DNA from: Mesorhizobium zhangyense
Lineage (GTDB): Bacteria > Pseudomonadota > Alphaproteobacteria > Rhizobiales > Rhizobiaceae
Direction of reading: 5' to 3'
Assembly: GCF_011045115.1 (NCBI RefSeq)
Contig: NZ_JAAKZG010000005.1
Location: 434,001-498,000, forward strand
Length of the DNA: 64,000 bases
A program made the translations under genes and the position numbers. Of this stretch, positions 1-9,278 are shown one piece after another; within the stretch, counting starts at the first letter, position 1, and every line of letters begins with the position of its first letter. The notes beneath the pieces were generated by a model, which saw only the letters and a program-made list of their open reading frames with translations, did no database searches and was not told the origin of the DNA.

Positions 1-185
1 TCCGCGGGGCTGATCTCGAAGGACTCGCCCGGATCGAGCGTGATGGTGTCGTCGATGGCCCAGGCCAGCACCAGCGTGTCGGCCGGCGTTTCGGCGAATG
101 AAGGAGCGGCGGAGAAGACCAGCATCGACATTGCCGCGCCGGCAAGCAGCGGGCGGAAGCGAGCGTTCATTTTTCCCATCATCAT
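1..185 (-). CDS. Peptide/oligopeptide ABC transporter substrate-binding protein, N-terminal part only
   Basis: Only the first 61 codons are in the window; the gene runs off the left edge. The visible part has a basic start, a hydrophobic stretch and an Ala-rich end reading SAAPSFAE, a typical Sec signal peptide. The mature start TLVLAWAIDDTITLDPGESF is characteristic of SBP_bac_5 (DppA/OppA-like) periplasmic proteins. Three ATG codons stand in a row (positions 185, 182 and 179) with another at 170. I chose 185 because AGGGAA lies 8 nt upstream. The dipeptidase gene ends 51 bp upstream on the same strand, so the two probably form a peptide uptake and hydrolysis operon. The specific peptide substrate cannot be told from this fragment. 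Confidence 0.8.
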   Translation of the reverse strand, partial: MMMGKMNARFRPLLAGAAMSMLVFSAAPSFAETPADTLVLAWAIDDTITLDPGESFEISPA

Positions 186-236
186 CTTGTTCGTTCCCTG
201 TTTTGTTGAAGAAGTTATTGTTTTTGTTAGGCGGCT

Positions 237-1289
237 TCAGTTCTCGTGCCAGGCGGAGCGCAGGACACGGAACCAGTTTTCGCGGCATAGTTTCGCCAGT
301 TCCGCGCCACCATAGCCCGCACCCTGCAAGGCTACAACGAGGTTCTGAAGGCCCGCCGCGGTGCCGATTTCCCTGGGGATCAGGGCGCCGTCGAAATCCG
401 AGCCGATGGCGACGCCATCGATGCCGAGCTTGTCGACGAGGTAGTCGATATGGCGAACCATGTCGGAGATCGGCGTATCGGCGTTTTCGCGGCCATCTGC
501 ACGCAGCATGGTGACGGCGAAATTCAGCCCGACAAGCCCGTTGCTTTCGCGGATGGCGTCGAGCTGTTTGTCGGTGAGATTGCGCGCGACCGGCACCAGC
601 GCATGCGGGTTGGAATGGCTTGCCACCAGCGGCTGGTCGCTCAGCTTGGCGACGTCCCAAAAACCTTTTTCGGTGATGTGCGACAGGTCGATCATGATGC
701 CGAGGCGATTGCATTCGCGCACGAGTTCGCAGCCTGCGTCGGTCAGGCCGGGGCCGGTATCGGGGCTCATCGGATAAGCGAAGGGCACGCCGTGGCCGAA
801 GACATTGTTGCGGCTCCAGACCGGCCCGAGCGAGCGCAGGCCGGCGGCGTAGAACACTTCCAGTGCCGCAAGATCCGGTCCGATAGCCTCGCAGCCTTCC
901 ATGTGAAGCACGGCGGCGAAAGCCTCGTCGGCCAGCGCATTGTCGATATCGGCCATGGAGCGGCACAGACGCCATGCGCCGGCGCGCTCCAGCTTCAGCG
1001 CGACGGCCGCCATCTCCAGTGCGATGTCGAGGGAGGGAGCACGCTCGAGCGGCTTGGAAAGCGGGGTCTCATAGCTGCCGTCGGCGCCCGGTTCCTTCAG
1101 CACCAGATGGCCAGAGGGAATGTAGATCGCACACAGGCCGCCAGCGAGCCCGCCAGCACGGGCGCGGGGCAGATCGATATGGCCTTTGGCCGTGCCCTTG
1201 GCGAACTCGGCGACGGCGTCGCCGCCATCCTTTTCATGCCGCCAGAGGCGAAGCAGAACGTCGTTATGGCCGTCGAAGACTGCGTGCAT
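237..1289 (-). CDS. Membrane-type dipeptidase (peptidase family M19)
   Basis: A 350-aa zinc dipeptidase of the renal dipeptidase family. The N-terminal FDGHNDVLLRLW carries the metal-binding HxD. Further metal and active-site regions are visible around LHMEGCEAIG (bridging Glu), DLSH, VASHSNPHAL and AIGSDFDG. There is no signal peptide, so it is probably cytoplasmic and hydrolyses imported dipeptides, possibly including D-residue peptides. I start it at the Met at 1289 (MHAVFDGHND) because AAGGG lies about 6 nt upstream; an in-frame ATG at 1307 has no such site. It precedes the peptide-binding protein gene on the same strand, which supports a role in peptide scavenging. Confidence 0.9.
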   Translation of the reverse strand: MHAVFDGHNDVLLRLWRHEKDGGDAVAEFAKGTAKGHIDLPRARAGGLAGGLCAIYIPSGHLVLKEPGADGSYETPLSKPLERAPSLDIALEMAAVALKLERAGAWRLCRSMADIDNALADEAFAAVLHMEGCEAIGPDLAALEVFYAAGLRSLGPVWSRNNVFGHGVPFAYPMSPDTGPGLTDAGCELVRECNRLGIMIDLSHITEKGFWDVAKLSDQPLVASHSNPHALVPVARNLTDKQLDAIRESNGLVGLNFAVTMLRADGRENADTPISDMVRHIDYLVDKLGIDGVAIGSDFDGALIPREIGTAAGLQNLVVALQGAGYGGAELAKLCRENWFRVLRSAWHEN

Positions 1290-1450
1290 GGGCAACCCTT
1301 TTTGCATTGATGATGCAAATGGTTCGGCAAGATCAAGAGATATCGGCGTGCCGCCTTTACTGGCTCGACCGAAACAAGCCGGCTGGTCTCACTGCCGTTG
1401 CGTCAATGCCGGCCGATATTTGCACAAGCACGGCAAAGCAAAGAGCTGAG

Positions 1451-1696
1451 CTACTCCTCTTCGTCATCGGTAGCGGACGCCCATGAATGCGGGTTGATCT
1501 TCTTCTGCGTGCTGGAATCGGTGAACGCCCACCAGCCGACATCCGTCTCGTCGCCTTCGCCGCCGAGCGCCTTCAGCATCTCGGCCGAGCGATACTGGGC
1601 TATGGATTCGTTCTCCTGACCGTCGGCGTCTTTCCAGAAGACGCGGACCTTGCTGCCGTTCCTGGGGGCGGTGGCGATGGGCTTGGGATTCGGCAT
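1451..1696 (-). CDS. Small conserved-type hypothetical protein, 81 aa
   Basis: An acidic, soluble 81-aa protein starting MPNPKPIATAPRNGSKVRVFW and ending in an acidic tail (ATDDEEE). It contains a Trp-rich stretch, DVGWWAFTDS. I do not recognise a named family. A very strong ribosome binding site (AGGAGG, 7 nt upstream of the ATG) and good codon use make it a real gene. The spacing AxxxGSxVRVxW...ARYxxxxW resembles small phage- and rhizobium-associated proteins of unknown function, but this is only an impression. It stands alone between the dipeptidase (minus) and the sensor kinase (plus), with its own upstream region. Confidence 0.75.
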   Translation of the reverse strand: MPNPKPIATAPRNGSKVRVFWKDADGQENESIAQYRSAEMLKALGGEGDETDVGWWAFTDSSTQKKINPHSWASATDDEEE

Positions 1697-1869
1697 TTTG
1701 TTCCTCCTGATATCCGCATGAAGGTAAGGCCGAATTCGCGAATGGCAATCGGGTCGTTCATCACTGTGAAGGCTGGTTAAGGTTAGTCGATCGTTAAAAC
1801 TTGTCGGGCACAGTCCGCTGACGGGACGACCGCGGGGGCGGTCGGCGATGGATTCGCGGTGGGGTAAGT

Positions 1870-4800
1870 ATGCTGGATATCGTAGGCGCGGGAGTTTCGC
1901 CGGGAATGGGCGAATTGGCGTCGGACCTGGAGCGGGTCCTCGATTCCATGAAGATGGGCGTCGTGCTTGTCGATGCCGACCTCAACGCGCTGGTCGTCAA
2001 CACGGAATTCTACAAGCTCTGGAAGATGACGCCCGACGATATCGGCGTCGGTTCATCGTTTCGGGCGGTGATGGACTTCAACCGTCACAACGGCATCTAC
2101 GACGTCAACGACGAGAAGTGGGAAAGCTACGTCGCCTATCGGCTGAATGAAATCCGCGCCGGCGATGTCGCCCCGCGCGAATTCAAGCGCGCTGACGGCT
2201 GCACCATGATCTATTCGGTGACGGCACTTTCCGGCGGCAAGCGTCTCGTTTCCTATTACGACATCAGCGAGATGAAGGAGCGCGAACAGCGGCTCGCCGA
2301 GACGGTGGAAAAGACGCGCCTCTCCGAAGCCGTCATCAACGGCATCAAGGACCCGATCTTCGTCAAGGACGCAGACCTGCGTTTCGTCTTCGTCAACGAG
2401 GCCTTTTCGGCCCTGTTCGGCAGGAAGCCGCAGGACATGCTGGGAAAGGTCGGCGGCGATTTCTTTGCCGCCGAACAGGCCGAGGGCTTCGAGGACAGCG
2501 AGCGCCTCGTGCTGCTCACCGGCCAGCCCTACGAGGTCGAGGAGAATTTCGAATTTCTCGGCAAGGCCAAGTCGCGCATCGTGCGCAAGAACCGCGTCAG
2601 CTTTGACAGCGGCAAGAATTTCGTTGCCGGCTTTCTTTTCGATGTGACGGATATCAAGTCGCGCGAGAACGAAGCCGACGAAGCGCGACGGCGGCTGGCC
2701 AATGTTCTGGAATCGCTGCCTGCCGGCGTCATCATCTACGATCGCCACGACAAGTTCGTGCTGGCAAACCGCAAGCTGCAAGCCTCGCTGCCGGCGATGG
2801 CGGCTGCCTGGGTGCCTGGTTGCACGCTACGCGAGGCGATGGAGATCGCCCATCGTGCCGGTTATTTCCGCCAAAGCGGCGATGCCGAACTGGATGCGCT
2901 CTACGACAGCGACCCGGAGACCTGGGTCCGTCGCTATATGGGGCGCTATCACATCAAGCAGGCGGTCTATGAGCGCATCAACCCGGATGGCCGGTGGCAT
3001 CAGGCGTTCGACATGCGCATGGATGACGGCACCTATATCGGTGTGCGCGTCGACATCACGGAACTGAAGACACGTGAAAAGGCGCTGCGCGACAGCATGC
3101 GCCAGATCGATCTCTTCCGTCACGTTCTCGATGAACTGCCGGTCTCGACCTATGTCAAGAATGCCGATTTGACCTTCGAATTCGTCAACAAGGCCTGGAG
3201 CACAATCACCGGGGTCTCGCAGCAGGCGGCGATCGGGCGAAGCGACCGCGATTTCTTCGGCGAGGAAGGCGAGGGCTTTGCCGAACGCGATCTCGACGTG
3301 CTGCGCAGCGGCAAGCTGAACGAGACGGAGGAGACGTTGACCCATGCCGACGGTACCGTGCGCCAGCTTTATGCCAAGAAAAGCCGGCTCGTTTCCATCG
3401 ATGGCTCGTTGCATCTGATCGGCTCCAGCACCGACGTGACGGAGCTGAAGGAGCGCGAGGCGGAGCTTCAGGAGGCGCAGCGCCGGGCGGTGCTGGCCGA
3501 CCGTGCGAAGTCCGAATTCCTCGCCAATATGAGCCACGAGATCCGCACGCCAATGAATGGCGTGCTCGGCATGGCCGAGCTGCTGGCCAAGTCCGACCTC
3601 GACCCGAAGCAGAAGACGTTCACCGACATCATCGTGAAATCGGGCAACGCGCTGCTGACCATCATCAACGACATTCTCGACTTCTCCAAGATCGATGCCG
3701 GGCAGCTGGTGCTCGATCCCGCGCCGTTCAATCTGGCCGAAGCCATCGAGGATGTCGCCACGCTGGTGTCGACGCGTGCCAAGGAAAAAGACCTCGAGCT
3801 GATCGTTCGCGTTGCGCCCAATCTCTACGATCTTTTCGTCGGCGACGTTGGCCGCATTCGCCAGATCATCACCAATCTGGTCGGCAACGCCGTCAAGTTC
3901 ACCGATTCCGGCCATGTGCTGATCGACGTTACCGGCGAGACGGTGGATGGCATCGCCAATCTGCGCATTGCGGTGACCGATACGGGTATCGGCATCCCGG
4001 CGGACAAGCTGAAGCAGGTGTTCGAGAAATTCAGCCAGGTCGATGCCTCGTCGACGAGACGGCACGAGGGAACGGGTCTCGGTCTTGCGATCACATCGCG
4101 GCTGGTCGGCCTGATGGACGGCGACATCGGCGTCGAAAGCACCGAGGGCAAGGGCTCGACCTTCTGGTTCACGCTGTCCCTGCCGAATGCGGGACGGCCG
4201 GAAGGCCGCAAGGTGACGCCGGTCGACGTCACCGGCGCGCGCATCCTCATCGTCGACGACAATGCGGTCAATCGCGCGATCCTGATCGAGCAGATGGCGT
4301 CCTGGACCTTCGATGCCTGCGCTGCGCAGAGTGGGGCGGAGGGCCTGAAAGTGCTGCACGCCGCTGCAACCCTCGGCGTTCCTGTCGATTGCGTGGTTCT
4401 CGACTATCAGATGCCGAACATGTCGGGCGCTGAAATGGCGCGCATCGTGCGCAACACGCCCGGCCTTGCAAACACCCCGATCGTCATGCTGACATCGGTC
4501 GACCAGTCGCTCGTCAATGCCAGCTACCGCGATCTGGCGATCGATGCGCAGCTGATCAAGCCGGCGCGTTCCTCGACGCTTCTCGAAGCGCTCGTCTCGA
4601 CCATACAGCGCCGGCGCAGCGCCTATTTTGCCGGCGAACCAAGGCGCGGCGCCATTGCCGATGCGGCGATGAAGCCGGTGTCCCAACCTGCCGTGAGCCT
4701 GCGGACGCGCAGCCGTCCGGCCAAGTCCGGCGAACACCGGCTCGATATCCTCGTGGCCGAAGACAATGAGGTGAACCAGCTCGTCTTCACCCAGATACTG

Positions 4801-5136
4801 GGCGAAACCGACTTCACCTTCGAGATCGTCGGCAATGGCAGGAAGGCGCTGGCCGCTTTCACCGAGATGCGGCCACGCATGATCCTGATGGATGTTTCCA
4901 TGCCGGAGATGAACGGGCTGGAGGCGACCGCCGCAATCCGCGAGCTGGAGGCGCAGTCCGGAACGCGCATTCCGATCATCGGCGTGACGGCACACGCGCT
5001 GAAGGGCGACCGCGATCGCTGCATCGAAGCCGGCATGGATGACTATCTCGCCAAGCCGATCAGCCCCAAGGCCCTGCTCGAAAAGGTCCAGCGCTGGGCA
5101 TGGCTCGATGATCAGGATCAGCGCGAGGCGGTCTAG
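1870..5136 (+). CDS. Hybrid sensor histidine kinase with four PAS domains and two receiver domains
   Basis: 1088 aa with no clear membrane segment, so probably cytoplasmic. Order: PAS-like regions at about 20-135, 150-265, 275-405 and 410-530; a HisKA dimerisation/phosphoacceptor domain with NMSHEIRTPMNG (His556); a HATPase domain with the N box at about 656-675 and the G box GTGLGLAI near 735; receiver 1 (ILIVDDN, about 790-905) with phosphoacceptor Asp845 in VLDYQMPNMSG; and receiver 2 (about 957-1078) with Asp1008 in LMDVSMPEMNG. No Hpt domain is seen, so phosphotransfer would need a separate Hpt protein. The start at 1870 has GGGG 5 nt upstream. It lies directly upstream of the Pho box and pstS, where many rhizobia carry phoR, but its architecture is unlike PhoR. 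The signal and any link to phosphate are unknown. Confidence 0.9.
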   Translation: MLDIVGAGVSPGMGELASDLERVLDSMKMGVVLVDADLNALVVNTEFYKLWKMTPDDIGVGSSFRAVMDFNRHNGIYDVNDEKWESYVAYRLNEIRAGDVAPREFKRADGCTMIYSVTALSGGKRLVSYYDISEMKEREQRLAETVEKTRLSEAVINGIKDPIFVKDADLRFVFVNEAFSALFGRKPQDMLGKVGGDFFAAEQAEGFEDSERLVLLTGQPYEVEENFEFLGKAKSRIVRKNRVSFDSGKNFVAGFLFDVTDIKSRENEADEARRRLANVLESLPAGVIIYDRHDKFVLANRKLQASLPAMAAAWVPGCTLREAMEIAHRAGYFRQSGDAELDALYDSDPETWVRRYMGRYHIKQAVYERINPDGRWHQAFDMRMDDGTYIGVRVDITELKTREKALRDSMRQIDLFRHVLDELPVSTYVKNADLTFEFVNKAWSTITGVSQQAAIGRSDRDFFGEEGEGFAERDLDVLRSGKLNETEETLTHADGTVRQLYAKKSRLVSIDGSLHLIGSSTDVTELKEREAELQEAQRRAVLADRAKSEFLANMSHEIRTPMNGVLGMAELLAKSDLDPKQKTFTDIIVKSGNALLTIINDILDFSKIDAGQLVLDPAPFNLAEAIEDVATLVSTRAKEKDLELIVRVAPNLYDLFVGDVGRIRQIITNLVGNAVKFTDSGHVLIDVTGETVDGIANLRIAVTDTGIGIPADKLKQVFEKFSQVDASSTRRHEGTGLGLAITSRLVGLMDGDIGVESTEGKGSTFWFTLSLPNAGRPEGRKVTPVDVTGARILIVDDNAVNRAILIEQMASWTFDACAAQSGAEGLKVLHAAATLGVPVDCVVLDYQMPNMSGAEMARIVRNTPGLANTPIVMLTSVDQSLVNASYRDLAIDAQLIKPARSSTLLEALVSTIQRRRSAYFAGEPRRGAIADAAMKPVSQPAVSLRTRSRPAKSGEHRLDILVAEDNEVNQLVFTQILGETDFTFEIVGNGRKALAAFTEMRPRMILMDVSMPEMNGLEATAAIRELEAQSGTRIPIIGVTAHALKGDRDRCIEAGMDDYLAKPISPKALLEKVQRWAWLDDQDQREAV

Positions 5137-5289
5137 GGCATTATTTTCCCGCGGGCGCGATCTTTGTTTCCACATGGCGCGGCGAGCATGGCTTGCCGCG
5201 TAACTGCTTGATTCTTTCAGGCAACGCGTCCGCGTATTCGGACGGGCATCGGAACCGCCGTTTTCAGGCGTTACCGAGGTGACATGAAA

Positions 5290-5307
5290 CTGTCATCTGA
5301 CTGTTAC
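5290..5307 (+). promoter_or_regulatory. Pho box upstream of pstS
   Basis: CTGTCATCTGACTGTTAC has two 7-bp direct repeats (CTGTCAT and CTGTTAC) offset by 11 bp, matching the PhoB consensus with one base changed in the second repeat. It lies 73 bp upstream of the pstS start. A weaker third repeat, GTGACAT, sits 11 bp further upstream at 5279-5285. It probably activates the pst-phoUB operon, including phoB itself, under phosphate limitation. Confidence 0.85.
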
Positions 5308-5380
5308 AAATGGTCGTTAATGCCTCTCCCGACGCAAAGAAACGCGTCGAAGAAAATTCCCCGACAGGAGTTAGGCCCCA

Positions 5381-6418
5381 ATGACCAAATTCTTTCTTAC
5401 GGCGTCGGCCGCAGCGATCGCGCTTGCCGCTTCCGCCGGCTACGCAGCAGCCCGCGACCAGATCCAGGTCGCTGGCTCCTCGACCGTTCTGCCCTATGCA
5501 AAGATCGTTGCCGAGAACTTCGGCGAGACCTTCACCAACTTCAAGACCCCAGTGGTCGAGTCCGGCGGCAGCGGCGCCGGCATCAAGGAATTCTGCAAGG
5601 GCGTCGGCGAGAACACCATCGACATCGCCAATTCCTCGCGCAAGATCAAGGACGACGAAGTGAAGTCCTGCGTTGACGCCGGCGTCAAGGACATCCAGGA
5701 AGTCAAGATCGGCTATGACGGCATCGTGTTCGCCACCGACCTGAACGGCCCGGATTGGGCGCTGGTGCCGGAAGACGTCTACAAGGCGCTTGCTGCCCAG
5801 ATCGTCGTCGACGGCAAGCTCGTCAACAACCCGAACACCAAGTGGAACCAGGTCAATCCGAACCTGCCCGACTGGGACATCGCTGCCTACATCCCGGGCG
5901 AAAAGCACGGCACTCGCGAAGTGTTCGAAGAAAAGCTCCTTGCCGAAGGCTGCAAGTCCTCGGGCGCGCTCGAAGCCATCAAGGCCGCCGGCCAGGATGA
6001 CAAGGCTGCCGCCAAGACCTGCGTGGCCGTGCGCAAGGACGGTAAGGCTGTCGACATCGACGGCGATTACACCGAGACGCTTGCCCGCATCGCTTCCAAC
6101 AAGACCGGCGTTGGCGTGTTCGGCCTCTCCTTCTACGAAAACAACGCCGACAAGCTGAAGGTCGCGACCGTCGAGGGCATCGTTCCTTCGACCGAGACCA
6201 TCGCCAAGGGCGAATATCCGGTGTCGCGTCCGCTGTACTTCTACGTGAAGAAGGCTCACCTCGGCGTCGTTCCCGGCCTCAAGGAATATGTAGACTTCTT
6301 CCTCGACGACCAGATGGTCGGCCCTGAGAGCCCGCTGGCCGATTACGGCCTGGTTGCGGCTCCGGAGGGCGAGCGCAAGGAACAGCGCGAAGCCTTCAAC
6401 GCCGGCAAGACCATGTAA
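5381..6418 (+). CDS. pstS: Phosphate ABC transporter periplasmic binding protein PstS
   Basis: 345 aa. The N-terminal signal peptide ends in the region SAGYAAARDQ. The mature start DQIQVAGSSTVLPYAK contains the GSST phosphate-binding loop of PstS, followed by ESGGSGAGIKEFC and later SSRKIKDDEV and YIPGEKHGTREVF, all typical phosphate-contact segments. It binds phosphate in the periplasm and delivers it to PstCAB. AGGAG lies 10 nt upstream of the ATG. It is the first gene after the Pho box and is followed by a strong hairpin before pstC, which would suit higher expression of the binding protein than of the membrane parts. Confidence 0.96.
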   Translation: MTKFFLTASAAAIALAASAGYAAARDQIQVAGSSTVLPYAKIVAENFGETFTNFKTPVVESGGSGAGIKEFCKGVGENTIDIANSSRKIKDDEVKSCVDAGVKDIQEVKIGYDGIVFATDLNGPDWALVPEDVYKALAAQIVVDGKLVNNPNTKWNQVNPNLPDWDIAAYIPGEKHGTREVFEEKLLAEGCKSSGALEAIKAAGQDDKAAAKTCVAVRKDGKAVDIDGDYTETLARIASNKTGVGVFGLSFYENNADKLKVATVEGIVPSTETIAKGEYPVSRPLYFYVKKAHLGVVPGLKEYVDFFLDDQMVGPESPLADYGLVAAPEGERKEQREAFNAGKTM

Positions 6419-6428
6419 TCAGACGATA

Positions 6429-6461
6429 TTTCGGGGCGTGGGATCATCCCGTGCCCCGAAA
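6429..6461 (+). other. Intercistronic hairpin between pstS and pstC
   Basis: TTTCGGGGC at 6429-6437 pairs with GCCCCGAAA at 6453-6461, and GGGA (6440-6443) pairs with TCCC (6447-6450) inside it. There is no T-run after it, so it is not an obvious intrinsic terminator. Its position suggests 3'-end stabilisation of the pstS message or partial attenuation before pstC (inference). Confidence 0.6.
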
Positions 6462-6484
6462 TGCCTGCCATCCCGGAGTAGTCC

Positions 6485-7951
6485 ATGTCCTTGATGCTCG
6501 TCTTCGCGCTCGTCTTCGTCATAGGCGCCGTCGCCTTTTTCATCGGACGACAGCGTGCCGCCGCCCACGACAATGGCAAGGTCAAGCCACACTCCCGCGC
6601 TCACTATCATGGCTGGTGGGCCTTCCTGCTCGCCACGCTGCCAGCACTTCTCCTGCTGGCCATCTGGAGCATCGGCTCCAGCGTCTATCTCAACAGCCAT
6701 ATCAATGGGCAGTTGCCGGCACAGACCGCCGAAAGCGCCATTGCCAGCCGCACATTGGCCGCCAGCCTGACCAAGAGCCTCGCCAACGGCCTGCGCAAGC
6801 TTGAGCCGGAAGCGGCCAATAATTTGCCGGCTACCTTCACCGAACTGCAGCCCATGCTTGCGGCGCGCGGCGTAGCGCTGGCGCCGGATACGCAGGACTA
6901 CATGATACCGATCGCGGTTGATGCCAACCGCACGCAGGACACGATGCAGCTGATCGGCGGCGTCCTGGTTCTCGCGCTTGCCGTCGCTGGCGCCGTCTTC
7001 GGCCTTTCTAAGATCAAAGTCAGGGCGCGTGCGCGCAACAATGTCGAACGGCTCATTCTCTGGGGCCTGCTCGGTGCCTCGACCATCGCCATTCTGACGA
7101 CGGTCGGCATCGTGCTTTCGATGCTGTTCCAGTCGATCAATTTCTTCGAGCGCGTCCCCTTCTTCAGCTTCTTCTTCGGCACTGTCTGGGACCCGCGCTT
7201 CGCTGCCGCCGGTGCGGGCGAGTCCGCCGGCCAGTTCGGCCTGATCCCGCTTCTCGCCGGCACACTCTACATCGCGCTGGTCGCCATGCTGGTTGCCGTG
7301 CCGGTCGGCCTGATGTCTGCGGTCTACATGGCCGAATACGCTTCGCCGAAGGTTCGTGCCGTGGTCAAGCCGGCGCTGGAACTGCTCGCCGGTATCCCGA
7401 CCATCGTCTACGGTATTTTCGCGCTGGTGACGCTTGGACCCTTCCTGCGCGACCTCAGTGCAGCCCTTGCCGGCGGAACCTCCTTCATCCAGGCGCAGAG
7501 TATTCTGACCGCCGGCCTCGTCATGGGTGTCATGCTTATCCCGGTGGTATCGTCGCTTTCCGACGACATCATCACCGCGGTGCCGCGCGCCATGCGTGAC
7601 GGCTCGCTCGGCCTTGGTGCGACGCGCTCGGAGACGATCCGCAAGGTCATTCTTCCTGCCGCGCTGCCGGGCATCGTCGGCGCCATCCTGCTCACCGCCT
7701 CGCGCGCCATCGGCGAAACGATGATCGTGGTGCTTGCCGCGGGTGTCGCCGCCAACCTGACGCTCAACCCGTTCGAGGCGATGACCACCATCACCGTCAA
7801 GATCGTCAATCAGCTCACCGGCGACCTCGAGTTCAATTCGCCGCAGACGCTCGTCGCCTTCGCGCTGGGTATCACGCTCTTCTTCCTGACGCTGATCATG
7901 AACATCTTCGCCCTCTACATCGTGCGCAAGTACCGGGAACAGTACGAATGA
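6485..7951 (+). CDS. pstC: Phosphate ABC transporter permease PstC
   Basis: 488 aa, longer than E. coli PstC because of an N-terminal region of about 190 residues with membrane segments near 5-20, 43-62 and 155-175. This long form is common in alphaproteobacteria. The C-terminal half is a BPD_transp_1 permease with the EAA-type loop ALGATRSETIRKVILPAALPGI, which contacts PstB. It forms the inner-membrane channel with PstA. It starts 66 bp after pstS, with GGAG 7 nt before the ATG, and its stop overlaps the pstA start in an ATGA arrangement, indicating translational coupling. Confidence 0.95.
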   Translation: MSLMLVFALVFVIGAVAFFIGRQRAAAHDNGKVKPHSRAHYHGWWAFLLATLPALLLLAIWSIGSSVYLNSHINGQLPAQTAESAIASRTLAASLTKSLANGLRKLEPEAANNLPATFTELQPMLAARGVALAPDTQDYMIPIAVDANRTQDTMQLIGGVLVLALAVAGAVFGLSKIKVRARARNNVERLILWGLLGASTIAILTTVGIVLSMLFQSINFFERVPFFSFFFGTVWDPRFAAAGAGESAGQFGLIPLLAGTLYIALVAMLVAVPVGLMSAVYMAEYASPKVRAVVKPALELLAGIPTIVYGIFALVTLGPFLRDLSAALAGGTSFIQAQSILTAGLVMGVMLIPVVSSLSDDIITAVPRAMRDGSLGLGATRSETIRKVILPAALPGIVGAILLTASRAIGETMIVVLAAGVAANLTLNPFEAMTTITVKIVNQLTGDLEFNSPQTLVAFALGITLFFLTLIMNIFALYIVRKYREQYE

Positions 7952-9264
7952 CCGACATTTCCATGGACACAGTTGCCGGCGCCGTCCCCCGTCCGCGCCG
8001 CGATATCGGGCTGAAGCGCCGCTACGCCGCCGAACGCCGCTTCCGCATCTACGGCATGCTGGCGATCTCGGTCGGCCTCATCTTCCTGGCGATCATGCTG
8101 TTTTCGATCGTGTCGAAGGGCTACACGGCGTTCTGGCAGACGACGGTGTCCCTGCCGATCAATTTCGACGAGAAGATCCTCGATCCGGACAACAAGCGCG
8201 CCACCGATCCGAGCGTGCTGATTTCGGCGAATTATCCGAAGCTTGCCGAAAACGCGCTGGTCGCCAAGCTTGGGATCAATCCGGACGACAAGGTGACGAT
8301 CCGCAAGCTCAAGGGCTTCCTGTCGGATGGCGCCCGCACGCAGCTTCGCGATGTGGTTGCCGCCGATCCCTCGGTCATCGGCACGACCCGCAACGTCGAC
8401 ATTCTCGCCGCCGCCAATCTTGACTCGGCCTTCAAGGGCCAGATCGACCTCAATGTCGACGAGGCGCGACGCAAGGTTTCCGACCAGCAGGTCATCTGGA
8501 TGAAGCAACTCACCACCGATGGTTCGATGGCCGAGCGTTTCAACACGGGCCTGTTCACCTTCGGCGCTTCCAGCCGTCCTGAAACCTCGGGCATGGGCGT
8601 GGCGATTATCGGCTCTTTCTACATGATGGTGATCGTGCTGCTGCTTGCCCTTCCGATCGGCGTTGCCGCCTCGATCTATCTCGAGGAATTCGCCAAGAAG
8701 GGCCGGCTTACCGACCTGATCGAGGTCAACATCAACAATCTCGCCGCGGTGCCGTCGATCGTCTTCGGCCTGCTCGGCCTGTCGGTGTTCATCAACTTCC
8801 TCGGCCTGCCGCGTTCGGCGGCCTTCGTCGGCGGCCTCGTGCTGACCCTGATGACGCTTCCAACCATCATCATCGCCACCCGCGCGGCCCTTGCCGCCGT
8901 GCCGCCGTCGATCCGTTCGGCAGCCCTTGGCCTCGGCGCGTCCAAGATGCAGATGGTGTTCCAGCACATCCTGCCGCTGGCCGCCCCGGGCATCCTGACC
9001 GGCACCATCATCGGCCTGGCGCGTGCGCTTGGCGAGACGGCGCCGCTGCTGCTGATCGGCATGGTCGCCTTCGTTGCCAACTACCCGACGACGCCTTTCG
9101 AACCGGCGACGGCCTTGCCGGTGCAGATCTACATGTGGGCCAACGAGGCCGAGCGCGCCTTCGTCGAGCGCATGTCGGGCGCCATCATCATCCTGCTCAT
9201 CTTCCTGATGGCGATGAACATCACCGCGATCGTGCTGCGCCGCCGCTTCGAACGGCGCTGGTAG
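7948..9264 (+). CDS. pstA: Phosphate ABC transporter permease PstA
   Basis: 438 aa. A cytoplasmic N-terminus rich in Arg is followed by a membrane segment at about 30-55, a large extra domain (roughly 60-205) probably facing the periplasm, and a C-terminal BPD_transp_1 permease domain with the EAA loop [22 protein letters not shown]. The long form matches rhizobial PstA rather than the roughly 296-aa E. coli protein. It pairs with PstC to form the phosphate channel. It overlaps pstC by 4 bp and ends 14 bp before pstB. Confidence 0.95.
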   Translation: MTDISMDTVAGAVPRPRRDIGLKRRYAAERRFRIYGMLAISVGLIFLAIMLFSIVSKGYTAFWQTTVSLPINFDEKILDPDNKRATDPSVLISANYPKLAENALVAKLGINPDDKVTIRKLKGFLSDGARTQLRDVVAADPSVIGTTRNVDILAAANLDSAFKGQIDLNVDEARRKVSDQQVIWMKQLTTDGSMAERFNTGLFTFGASSRPETSGMGVAIIGSFYMMVIVLLLALPIGVAASIYLEEFAKKGRLTDLIEVNINNLAAVPSIVFGLLGLSVFINFLGLPRSAAFVGGLVLTLMTLPTIIIATRAALAAVPPSIRSAALGLGASKMQMVFQHILPLAAPGILTGTIIGLARALGETAPLLLIGMVAFVANYPTTPFEPATALPVQIYMWANEAERAFVERMSGAIIILLIFLMAMNITAIVLRRRFERRW

Positions 9265-9278
9265 AAAGGGACCATGTT

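Noticed and set aside
2827-5175. Open frame of 782 codons on the minus strand opposite the hybrid kinase
   Set aside because: Shadow of the kinase gene; high GC third positions keep the opposite strand free of stops. The translation has no recognisable domain and no ribosome site.
5257-5274. GGAAC followed by CGTT upstream of pstS as a possible EcfG promoter
   Set aside because: The spacer is only 13 bp, outside the 16-17 bp required.
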